A stretch of DNA of 64,000 bases from Phytoseiulus persimilis (lineage: Eukaryota; Arthropoda; Arachnida; Mesostigmata; Phytoseiidae). This document shows positions 11,801 to 23,800 of the stretch, piece by piece. The translations under genes were made by a program, and so were the position numbers. Under the pieces are notes generated by a model. The model saw nothing but the letters and a program-made list of their open reading frames with translations, was not told the DNA's origin and did not search any database. The DNA is taken from NCBI GenBank assembly GCA_037576195.1, contig CM075102.1, positions 30,128,745 through 30,192,744 of the forward strand. The letters are read 5' to 3'. Each line of letters starts with the position of its first letter. Position 1 is the stretch's first letter.

Positions 11801-14800
11801 AGCTCCTCGTCCACCCACCCGTTCCGCCGGCTGGTCCGTTGCTTCGAATTGAGAGACACTTGGCTGGTGATCTCCTGTCCGTTGGGATCCTCTTTCGTTG
11901 GTAAGCAACGAAACGCGACCCTCCGCTAGCGCTCAAGTCCCTCGTCGTTTTATTGACCGCTCCCTCCCGCTTCCTGGAGCAAGCAACCCGCTACGCGACG
12001 AAGTATCAGTCCTACTCGTCCACAGCTCGGCGGACCGCACAACCTGTATTAGATGAACACTCGTGTACTCCCGAGGACTGCAAGAACTCAGGGGTCCGCT
12101 TGCGTGCGAATAAGAAAAATCGATGCTCTTGCTTCCCGATGGAGATGATGATGCTCAATATCCAAAAACTCGGTTTGCCTCATTCCCCTTGCGGTTTATT
12201 AAGTCAAACCGAATCGGCCAGGCTAGACGATTTTTGCCACTCCTCACCACTCTCGACGCATGATCCTCCGTCGGTCAGCCAGATCGGGGAGCCGACCGCT
12301 GGGAGGAAGAGGAGGAGACGGAAGGGGGTGCCCGATTTCGGCGAAAGGCGAATCGCGATTGCAATGCAGAAAACGTGAATAGACTGAGGAGTCGAAGACG
12401 ATCCTCAACGGTGATTGCCAGAGTTTACGAATCCGAGAACCACCTGACCGGCTGATTACTCCCTCTTTATTCGTCGTACGAGCAACGATGGGTGAGCGCG
12501 CCTCGCGGAAAAGCAGCCGAGCAGATTGACGCGCAACGATACACGATTGAATGTTTGGGACGTGGAACTCGGGTTCAAGTGCTCTCCGCCTGTGGTACTT
12601 ACTGGAAGTAGTCAACGCCGCGGTTCTCGGCCACCCCGCAGCATCAGTGCCTAGGGTGCAATCATATCTGAGAGCATTAGCTGGAGGTCTAGGGCTTTCT
12701 TTCACGGAGGACATTTGCTGGATTGTCGAATGACATTAGCTCAGTCTGTTTGTTTGTTTGTGTGCGTGTATGTTTGTTGGCGTGCGTAAGCAGCCGCGGA
12801 TGGGTCGGCGATCGGGTGAGCGGATGGGTGGCTGGATGCCGCTTTTGCGGGTGACGGGGAAACGGGGATCGGGCTGTCTGTGTGTGTATGTATGCTCGCC
12901 GATTGCCTCGCAGTTGCCGCTGCGAGAGGGCGAACTAACGTACGAGCGAGCTTATGTAGAGCCTGCTTGCGAGGCCGCCCAGTCAGCTAGCCAATGATGG
13001 GGGTGATTCGATGAGACGTGCTTTCGGACAAATTGCACTTTGCCAACCGACCAGTCAGCCTGTCTGCTCGGCTATCTGGTAGCGCTCGCCTGCGCGCCCG
13101 CCGGCCCATCGGTCCGAACGTGCGTTCCTCAGCCGGCTGACTCTACAACGCAATCAAGCCGGGCTTCGACGCAATAATGTCGAAATAGAATAGCACAGGT
13201 GGTCATTTCTATTTACGTCACGACGGAGCTCCACTTGTTGGCTGCCTGCGTCGAGCCTCCTTCTCGAACGACGCTTAGTACATCCGTCACGAAGCCGCGA
13301 ATGAGAGGAGCAACCATGAGGTTTCGGTACGCTCGCCGCTCAGCAGTCAGCCCCAGAGTCGCGAAATTCCCGCGCGGGAATCACTGATCACAAATAAAAT
13401 GCCTTGAGGTGCTCGAGTTCCTGATCCGCTCCGTGAGAGCTCTTGACGCATTCGCCTCCTTTTCAGATGAAGCGAGCGACTTCCATGGCATAGTCTCGAG
13501 TCCGCACATACACGTGCTGGAAAACGGTTCGCTGAACATCATCTCGGTGCAGACCGATGACAAAGGCCGGTATTTGTGCGAAGCTGCCAACGGTGTTGGA
13601 CCTTCGCTGAGCGCCGCAGTGGATCTAGTCGTTCATCGTGAGTATCGTTCACCGAATCGTTCGTAACTTGACTTCCTTCCCCAGTCTCGCTTCAAGTCCT
13701 CCGACTCTGGTCCTCGACCCGCGATCCGAGGAACGGGGAACAATTCGAACTGCACTCGATCATCAACATTTTGGAACTGACCCAGGATGATTCAACGCCT
13801 TTCATCATGTTATCAACAAGAATTCGATCGGCAAACCGCGCGCCACAGGTTTTCGATGTCGATCTTGAGAGGCTGCTTGTCCGGCGTCCGATTTGGGAAT
13901 GCGTCCATCGCTCTTATGAGAGAAGAACCTCAAAGAAGGATCCCGAAATCTGTGACATGATTGCCAGTGCCCTGTCATCGTTGCGCCGCTCAGCCGGGAC
14001 ACAGTTTGTCATAACCTTCCATCTTTCCCCTCCATCCGTCCCAGTGCGAATTCTCGTATCGGCTCCTCTTGACAGCATGAATGACGAGTGTATGGACGTT
14101 CCGAATTCAACCTTTCACCCGACGGAGCTCCCCTCCGAACGTCTGAGGCCCGAAATGTCTTCAAGCAGTTCCGCCGCTCGTTCGTTCGGATTTCCGCTGA
14201 AAGTGCGCCACTCCGTTCGCGGTTCGTTCATTTTCTCTGCTCTCTTCCGATGACAGAGGAAAAAACAAATTAACAATTCAAATCTCGGGACACAGTGACA
14301 AGAACGCTGTCAGTCGTGAGCACCGTATGGAGAACTCCATGGAAAACACAACCGAAGAGACTCCGAAACAAACGCCGGGTGGCCTCCTGAGGAGATGAAT
14401 GTGAGAGGGAGGAAAACGACGCGGCGCGGAGGCCGTTGCCAGGAGAACGCGACGCGGGAGAGACAGGCAGAGCCGACGGATGAGAAATGCAGGAGCAGTT
14501 TGGATCTTCAGCCTTTTAAGGAAGACTTCCTGCGTGTCGTACATAGGAGACAAAGTCGTTGGAGCGGACGTTTATGCGCGTATGTTGTGCGTGGAGAAAG
14601 AGAACTCCTCCACGCCTTATGAGTTCCGTCAACAACAAACCTTTCAAGTATGCAAAACTGTGCCTCACTCGCTTTGACGACGCAGGGACTCAGCGGACTT
14701 AGTGATTGCTGCGTGCGACTGTGTCGACCCGCGCGCGCACGCTGTGTGAACTCCCGTGAGAACTTCACCCGACGCAGGTGACGAACCGCTCTTGAGCAGC

Positions 14801-17800
14801 TACTTGATGAACGGGAGCTGCGTTGAACGACGGGTGCGCTCCCAATGATGCCGCGGATTCGAACGGCTCGAGCTCGGGTGCGACCCATCAAGCAGCAGCA
14901 GTCACGACCGACGAATCTCTCAAGCTGCCGATGCATCAAACCGCGATGAATGAATTGTCATCACGTCCGTGATCGAGCTAGACGTCTTCTGTCCGGAGTC
15001 ACCTACTAGAACTGAAAGGGGGAAACGAGCCGCTAAATAGCGAGAGTCAGCCACGGAAACACGCCCTTCGTGCAAGTGAAGCGTCTGTTGATGACGAACA
15101 TTGCACAATGATCGCCGACGCATGGCAACGCCCGGTGTCTGCGACCATGACAACAAGCGTGACGATGATGACAGCGACACCACCGACTATAATGACTTGT
15201 AGCGACAACAACCGCGGCCACAGGTCCTTTGGATGGGCAACAGAGCCGTGGGAGCAGTGATGAATAACATAGTATCACTTTATGACCGACCTCGTTGACT
15301 CCGACGACGCGAATGTTCGCTGAATTTCATGCGGACGATCTCTGCCCGTTAGGGATCGGCATCAGCCGCCCCTGAGTCCTTATGGTGTATAGGTGGTAGG
15401 GGCGACTCAAACAACCGTGCAGCATGTCGGAAACCCTCCCGAGCACCATCATCATAGTGGCCTTCCAACATACGGAGTCGAAAGAATGGAGTGAGCCGTC
15501 GAGTGGGGTGAGCAAGGTTGATTGGTCATAGCCAAGCGAAGCCCAGCCGGCCCGGGGATTTGGAGATACGTGCCAAACGAACGACGCTCACCCAGCTCTC
15601 TCTTCGCTCAACAACCCCATGCGCTACATATAGACAGTCCGGCAGAACGACCGGTTTCATGGAGAGTGAGGGTCATCGCCTGGGAAGATAATCCACTTCT
15701 AATCCCCGAGCGTTGCGGATCCGACCACGTAGCAACCATTCGCGTGTCACGTTCCGACACGTTCACTTTGAGGTCTGCTCGCCAGCCTTCCTAACTGTTC
15801 GTCGGCATGTCCTTCTTGCCTCGTCGACGGTTGTCCGCCTCATCCCGAAGCCGCCGTGTGCTACCATCGGCTGACGCGAACGTCTGATATCTATTTTAAT
15901 GCAGCACAAAAGTTGAGAGATCACCTGCCTTTCGTCTAAACGAGCAAGCTCACGAGGAACCCCGAACGTGGGAGGAACTTCGACATTTCCCTTGACTCCC
16001 GCGAGATGGGCCTTGGTCCGGTGCACTTGTTGAGGGAGGTCGGGAACAGGCCGCCAAAGATTACAGCTCTCACGTCAGAACGTTGAGCTCGCATGGATTC
16101 GGTTCTAATACAGGTCCGAGTACAGTCTGTCGCCTGACTCGGAAAATCGAGTGGGCTGAATAATTTACGGATCACGACAGTTTCCGAAGTTGCATCAATC
16201 ACGAAGGAACTAACGAAGCATCGACGACGGAGAGATACCCTGTCATCATTTCGGAGCCGCGGTTCGTGATGCTGACCATTTAGGATACACTGGCGTGAAC
16301 GATCCCGATAACGATATCGTTGCCGACTTAGTGGCTTAACGCGTATTAGCACCGCGCTCGGCCGCTTGTTCGCCCGCTTGCTCACCCGTCGACGCCTCGG
16401 ATACTTCATCCGCTTTCGTTCTTCTCCGAGGTCGCAACTCGAGTGAACTCCTCTGCATTCTTTCGTCGAACAAGCGCAACAGTGTGCTCTGCGGTTGTAA
16501 TACTTCACGCGAGAGGCCGACGCGATCATCTCGAACCGATCGAGGAAAATCGCCGACGAAGCCTCAACTGAGCCGTCCTGCCCTCCAGGTTGCGAGAATA
16601 GCCTTCCAGTGATTCTGTAATCGCAGGAAGGACGCATGACTCGAGGAAATGTGTGAATGAGGTCGCTGGATATCTTTTTTCTTCCATCGAGCGCGTCAAA
16701 ATTCGAAACCCGGGAGAATCCGTTCGAGATGGGCTCAACGAGCGCCCCGATCCTGATCTGGGAGGCGTAACATTTCATCAACACCGATCATTCCATTTCA
16801 GGGGGTCCTCATATCACCGGACTGGCGAAAAGTATGCACGTCCGAAGCGGTTCCGAGTCGAGTTTGCCTTGCACAGTTTCTGGCGACGAGCCACTCTCAA
16901 TCATCTGGAGCAAGGACGGCGTTTTCCTGCCTCTGCACGATGAAAGGTGAGCCTTTGTTCCTTTGATGTTTTTCCCTCGTTTCTATTAGTCTGCACATTG
17001 TCCCCCTCGCCTGCCCCGCTCCCCACCTCTTCGAAGGCTTTTCCTCGTCCAATCTGTCCGCTTTCGTCCGACCTCGGTTGTTTCCTCGAGCTCCTTCCAT
17101 CTGGCATATTCATCATATCAACAAAAGCGATCTGATATTCGATAAGCTTGTTGTTCCCGCGACCGAACACCGAACTGACTGACGAGCCGCTCTGTGGATA
17201 CATGCGCGTAAGAATCGGAATCGAGTTCGGTCAAAAGTTGCTGCTGCGCATCCACCGACTGCTCGGTTCGGCCGAATCCAGCTGAGCTGATGCGATCGCG
17301 CCGTCTGACCATCTGCGCTGAGGCGAGTCGGCGTGCCTCAGAGCGTAAAAACGTCAGTTGGTCGCACGGGAAGCCGGAAAGCTGACCCTTCTTCGGATTC
17401 CTGGTGTCAGACTTACCGGTCCCCGAGTTAGGGCTCTGCAGATGGCTGAGGCGGCGAGCGGCTCGCGGAGTATGGAAGAGGCTCGAAGGACCTCGGGGCG
17501 TTCGGAGATCCGAAAGGATTCATAGACAGATGGGCCGAGGAGGGGGAAGCGTCGACCGGTAACGGTTGCGAAGACCACCACTGCTGTGCCTCTATAGCTC
17601 ACCACGCTTCCCGTCGATGTGTTTTTGCCCAATTATCCCAATTGGCTCTCTTGGTATCCCCCCGCGCCCTGCTTGTTTCGTTGCTATCATTCACTGGCTC
17701 AACCGTGCTATTCCCCTGCTCAATGCTCGTCATGTTATCATTCACCCGCAGATACATCATCAACGAGGAGAAATCGTTCTACGGCAAGAAGTCTGTGCTG

Positions 17801-20800
17801 CGGATTCGGGCTGCCGACCGAGCGGACACTGCGACGTTCTCGTGCACAGCGAGCAACCCTTATGGGAAAACATCGGAAGGGCTCCGGCTCATCGTACAAG
17901 GCGTACCCGATCCTCCGGACGATATCGTGTTTTCCGACATTCGCAGCACTTCAGTCGTCGCCAAATGGAACATACCCTACTCGGGGAATAGCGACATCAG
18001 TTCGTATACTCTCAGTTATCATCCTCTAAGCGGTAAGTGGTCAGGAAGTTCTCCTCACTCGGACTGAAGACGTGGTCCCGCGGGAGCAAGTGCGTTCAGG
18101 CGGGGGTAGGGTACAGCTCGATGAATCGGCTCAACGCCTACCCACAACGGGACAGACATACATTCATGGAGAAATGCCCGATCTGTGGGAACGATCCAAT
18201 CGCCGCTAAGAGCGCAGCCATCAGGAATACGCGAAGCGACACGTCCTCGTGAAAGTTTCTGAACTTTCGAGTTCAATTCTCAAAGTTCGATCGAATCTGA
18301 GAGGAGAGATTCGGATCTTCCTCCCCTTCCCCCGACAAGGTTCCCAGGTCTCGCAATCTGGAATGGCCATCGAAGAGATAATGCTTCCGAGGGTTGAAGA
18401 GGGAGAGAGATATTTCCGACTAACAACTGCAGTCCTTGGAAGACGGTTAGAGACTCGAGGAAGTGGCGGAGAAGTGGGAACAGAATGTTGGGAACGGGGA
18501 AACTTCCACAAGGAGGACGGAGGGTAGGGAGCAAGGAGAACATTAATTTTCCAGTGGAAATACAATGGCCGGCCAAGAAAAATCAAGACAAATAGTATCG
18601 TGGTCGATGTCGCTGTCGTGCTGCTCCCGCGATTGAGATGCTCCTCCCTCCCCTCTCCCGCCTTGTCCTTGTCGAATTCCATTGTTACAAGCACGACGAG
18701 CCGCAGTTGTGCAACTGCAACGAAAAGTTTGCTGACAGGAAGCGTCGCCGAGAAGAAGGCTCCTTCCTTCGGGCGTCGTGATCTGAAGTCTTGGAATCAC
18801 TTGCTCGATTTTCGTATCTCCAGTCGGGATCGAATCTGTGCGACCGAGCGTTGATCTGTATATTTCATTTGCATATGAAGACCTGAAGTGAGCATGAGTT
18901 CACTGCGGAAAAATTCACGGGATCGGCTGGGATGATTCGAGGTAGATGGACTGTCGAAGAGCTCTAAGCACGAGTCGATCATTTCTGAGAGCTGTGGAAA
19001 CTCTGGGTCTCGTCTAACGGCCAAAATTCCAAGGACGAAACCGACGACAGAAAATAGACATTGAGGGGAATGGATGTGGAGCAGTATAAGAAACGGAAAT
19101 CGGATTTTGATTCGGTCCCGAACGGCTTCCGAGATCTTCGTTTAGGGAGAGTTTTTTTGAACAACGGCGAATCATCGTCGTTAGTGAGTTGGTTGCCTGG
19201 ATATTGTCGTGTTGTTGGACGGCTATACCGTTTTGTCGAATGCGCTCTGTCGAGCCGCTGCGTTCTCTTGCGTTCGAAGCGTTGTTCCCACAAGCAAGTG
19301 GGGAATACTAATTGACGGGGAAGACGGCCCCCGCAGCCGCAGCGGTAAGAGTTCAATTTGTTCGTGGGAGGTCTGATGTTTCGCGGGGGAAAGTGCTCGC
19401 TACGCTCGGGAGAAGACCACTGGGCGAGGAACAGCGTCGTTGCAGGCGTGTTCTGGATGGTTTCCGTGACGGGAAGCTCCCAGTGGCGGGAACCGTTCGA
19501 CATTGGGGATGTCCCGCGGCAGGAACGCTACGCGAGCGGAGTCGTACTGCGTTCGCGGTCGCGAGGCAGCGGGACGATGTCGGGGGCGAGAGACCGGCGC
19601 GTGGCGTCGCGGGAGCGGAACCAGAGGTTTGAATGCCGGGTTCGTCGTCCTGGATCTTACCAGTTGCTCCGGGCGCGGCGCTCGGAAGTTTGTCCGTTCG
19701 GGTTGCTGCTGTCACGAGGATGAAACACTCATTGAAGTGGCAAAGGTCAGGGGTGGTGGAAGAAAATGTTTGCAACGTGGCGGTAGAGGCGGACGGGGGG
19801 GGGGGATTGTGCAGCGAGTGCTAACGATGCCTGAAAGGATACGAAGCAAGCGAAAAGCAGCGAAAGACAAATAATTAGAGCGTGGTGAGTTAGTTCATTA
19901 TTTCTTCCCGTTCCAGAGCCGGAAGCGACTCGTGTGGTGACGGTACCTGGTACGTCTGCTGATGCCACGTTGCAAGAGCTCATACCCGCCACCCAATATC
20001 AGTTCATCATGAAAGCCAGCAACACCTTGGGCGACTCAATCTTCAGCAAACCCGCTCACGTCAAAACCAAAATGGACGGTGAGCAACCTCGAATCCGCTC
20101 GGTCCTGGCAACAGCGAATTCTCGCCGCGGAATATTGAAGATGCTGTCGAGGGAAGCGCTATATAACGTTGACCTTCGTTCTCAGCCCCTAAAACGCCGC
20201 CCTCCCACATAACCGCGTCGGCCGTGGACTCGCGCACAATCCGTGTCACTTGGCGGGTAAGTTGGAATCGAGTCAGGATGTAAGCCGCCTTCAGAGCAAC
20301 GTGCCTCCGAAATGTTGTCCGATGGTTCCCAAGAAGTTGAAGAAAGCCTGCTGCTCGAGCAGCTGCGCTCGGATTCCGTCAGTCCTATCGGCGTTAATAG
20401 GTTTATCAAAGCGAGGGTTTTCGCCCAGCTGCGTTCTTCTGTATGGAGTCGAGTGATCGTTTGCTTGCTTGCTCCGACTGAAAGTCATGTAGCTAGTTGG
20501 TCGTCGGGCCGCTCAGCTGGCTGACTGTTTGGAATCGATGAGTGAGCGAGCCGCTCCGGCAGGATTATCATATTCCATCATTGAATCCAATCTCAAGTCA
20601 TCAAGGGACCATCAGCCAAACTTGTACATCGCCGTCCCCGTTGGCCCCTGAGGGAAAACGAACAGCGGAACGAGCGTATGAACACAAATTCTCCCGTCCA
20701 CTCTCGCGAGCGAGATCCAAACATGGACACAGAGCCGCGCTCCCGCTGGCGCGGCCGCACACGTATGGACCATGTAGGGACTGATGTAACAAGTGTAGCT

Positions 20801-23800
20801 CCGCCGACAGATTGACGGCAAGCCTGTCGACGTGGGGCAGCGGGAGGTTTCGGCCAGATGAACGTCGCCGTACACTCCGGCCGTATGCAGCTCATATATG
20901 ACTTGTGCGGGAAACCCCATCCCGAAGTTCGATGTTCCGAAGGAAGGGCCCGTATCCTGCGCTCAGCGCATGACGAGCCGGGGCAGAAGCTGGTTCGCAG
21001 GGTCTCCCTCCATCGAGTTCTTGCATCCATTCATCCGCTGGCAGTGATCGGAGAAGAAGTGAAGGAGTTTGCAAGCGCAAACCGGAGAAGAGAGAGGCCC
21101 AGGGATCGGCCGTCCCGCGCTCAGTCTTCCCCTGAACGCTCCCTCGCTCTCCTCGGATTCCCCTTCGAACGAAGAAAAAACGCTTTGACCAACTCAGTCT
21201 CCCCATGAACCGGCTCGCAAAGCTTCATCCCGTCGTCCGTGCAGAGGAACGAGCAAGCAAGCAGACTTTTTTCCTCTTTTTGGCTTTTAGGACTTGGCTT
21301 TTTAACGGCAATGATGGATGTGGATCATCGCGTCGGTCCGTTCATCCGCCCGACCGTGCGTGCCCCCCCCCCCCCTCCCGGTCCCCTCTCCCGATATCTC
21401 GCCGGCGCCACCGCCGTCGACCTTCTTTTCTTCTGCCGCAACTGCGCCTACTGAGCCCCCTTCCCGCAAAGCAGCAGTAGTGCAGATATTGAAATAGTTT
21501 TATCCGTCCGAGAGTTCGAGCGGAGCGCGACGATCGTGCACAGAGGGGAAACTGTGCGAAAACCCCTGTTTCCTCCGGTGAAGGAAAGGAACCGACCTGG
21601 GGAGCTGAGCAGCAGCGGGGGCGAAAGAAAACCCAGGCTGAAGGCCTTGCAAGGTACTGATGCTCTTCGGCTGCTGAACACTAAGAGATCTAGCTATGAA
21701 GCGATGGGACGGGTGATTGATGGCGAACATCTCCGATGATCGTCCTGCCCGCCTGCTTGCCTGACTGAGGCCCGGTCAGTATTGGTCTTCTCTCAGTCCG
21801 CTCGGTTTTTTCTTTTTCTAACTTCTCCGTCAGCCGATGCCTGGCGTTAGCAGCCGCGAACTTTTCCACTCGGCAGTCCGCCGGCCGGCAGCAGTCAAGT
21901 CAAGGGGAATTGTGGCAGGAGAAGCGACCAGACAGTCATCGCTCATTGGTGGAATCTCCGATGTTCAGAACCGCTGATCTCTGGCAAGTTTTCTCGCTCG
22001 TTCCCACTCACTCATTTTCCTTTTAAACCGATTGACGGAACCCTTGATCCTTCACGTTCCCAGGAATGAGGGAACGGCGTACGTCTGACCGGTTCGGGCG
22101 AGAGAATTACCCTGCACATCTCATCTCTCCTAACGTTATCAGCACCAGCCGTGTTTGCTCCCCAGAGCACCTCGAGCCGGAGGTTGATGCTCACACGCTC
22201 GAATTGAACAAGCTCGAATAGAATGGGAACCATGTGAACTGTTTTCTCTATGAGAGCTTCACCGACGGGGCTTGGAGCCTCGACGTGCAGGCCGTGCAAA
22301 CAACTCAGCCCTCTCGCCGCCCTGAGATAAATACGGAGACGCACCCGTGAATCGCTCTCTTGGGTCCCCGAGAGTCTCTTGCGCCAGTGTTGTGTGTACC
22401 CTGTTCAATCTCTGTCTTCCTCTAGACGGTCTATCGCTCACTCCTCTCGTCGCTCTCGTCCTCGATGAATCTCGTGTCATTCTCACGCTGGCACCCAGCC
22501 CTTGAGCCGAGCAGCCGGGCTCAATGCTTATCCCAAACGTAATTAATATCGTCTTCGGGCGCGGCTCTGCCATCTGCACCAGTGTGCTGAGTTCTTGCTG
22601 CTGCTGCCGCCGCTCCGCCGTTGGTGGTAGCGATGCTGCTGCTTCTCGGCTACTTTCTATCGATCAAGTATCAAATACGGTAATTACTGCAGCTGCTCCG
22701 GCGTTTTCTCCTCTTCCGTCCCCTCTCCTTCGTGAATAGCTCGTTCCCTCGAGCGACACCGTCAAGGAGTCGGATTAAGAAGCTGCCGCCGCTGTTGACG
22801 TCTCCTGGTTTGGCTTTCAAAGTGACCGAAGGTTTCAAGGGCCGCGCTCAGATGCGATTCTCTGAAGAATCAATCGCAATACCGAGTTCGCCATCCGGTG
22901 AATGGCGCTTCCTGTGCGGGGTGCTTCTACGCTTGGTTTTCTTCTGCCCCGAAGGAGCATCGATTCAGCCTGAGTGGATTTTCGGCAACGCCGTCTCGGA
23001 CCCTGTTCCAATGAATTTTCGGCTTGAGCTTGCACAGTCGTTCTTGCTACGCACTCTCGAGCTCTTGAATGCTCCATCAGCCATTGCAGTCGGATGTTTC
23101 GCAGGAGACGTGACTGATAAATCTTGGTTCACATTGCTCAGTTTGGACTGGAGCGGCGGGAGGTGGCGGTATTCTTCTCGATCTGAGCAGCACACCCTCG
23201 ACAGGATTGGCATGAAGACCATGCAGACCATATCTGGAGTAAGAGCGTCGGCGGCAGGGCACGAACCCTCTACTCAAGTACTGAATTCTACTCAAGTATA
23301 CTCATTCTTGAAACCGTGGTACCGATGCGAGTCTGCAACCTCACTGGCTTGGTTCACAGCTGGGAGTTGGCCCTTCGACTAGGTCGTCGGTCAGGGGTCT
23401 TACTAGCTTCCAGATCGCGATTCGCAGTTTAAGAGCCGAATGAGCGTCGTGGTTCCCCGTTCGACATGCCGTGATCTTCCCACACGCCGGAAATCGACTA
23501 GTTCTCCTGAGGAAGATGAGCTCTCCCGTTTTCGGCGTCCCCTCCTTCCCACGCGATTGAACATCTATCAAATTAGCATAATTTGTCTGTTTGGGAGTCA
23601 ATGCTGCGGATATCGCTCGATAGTTTCCTCTCGCAATTTTCCCATTGTTCGCAAGTATACTGATTCCCACCGGGGAACAGAATCTCATTGAAGGTCGGAA
23701 CACCGATAGCCGAGAAGAATCTCCGGACGAGTCGGTGACCTGCTGAATAACGATCACAGAGGAGCTCTCGCAAGTAGCTCTGCCTCAATGATAGAATTCA

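Larger units (their letters stand above)
7484..13466 (+). other. Intron within Ig8, 5983 bp
   Basis: The largest intron seen. It includes a degenerate 49-bp direct repeat (9963-10060), a TTTG-rich microsatellite (12745-12780), a TCG run near 11712-11728 and CCTG/CCAG-rich stretches at 12950-13130. No further Ig8 half-exon was found on the + strand. Confidence 0.75.
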
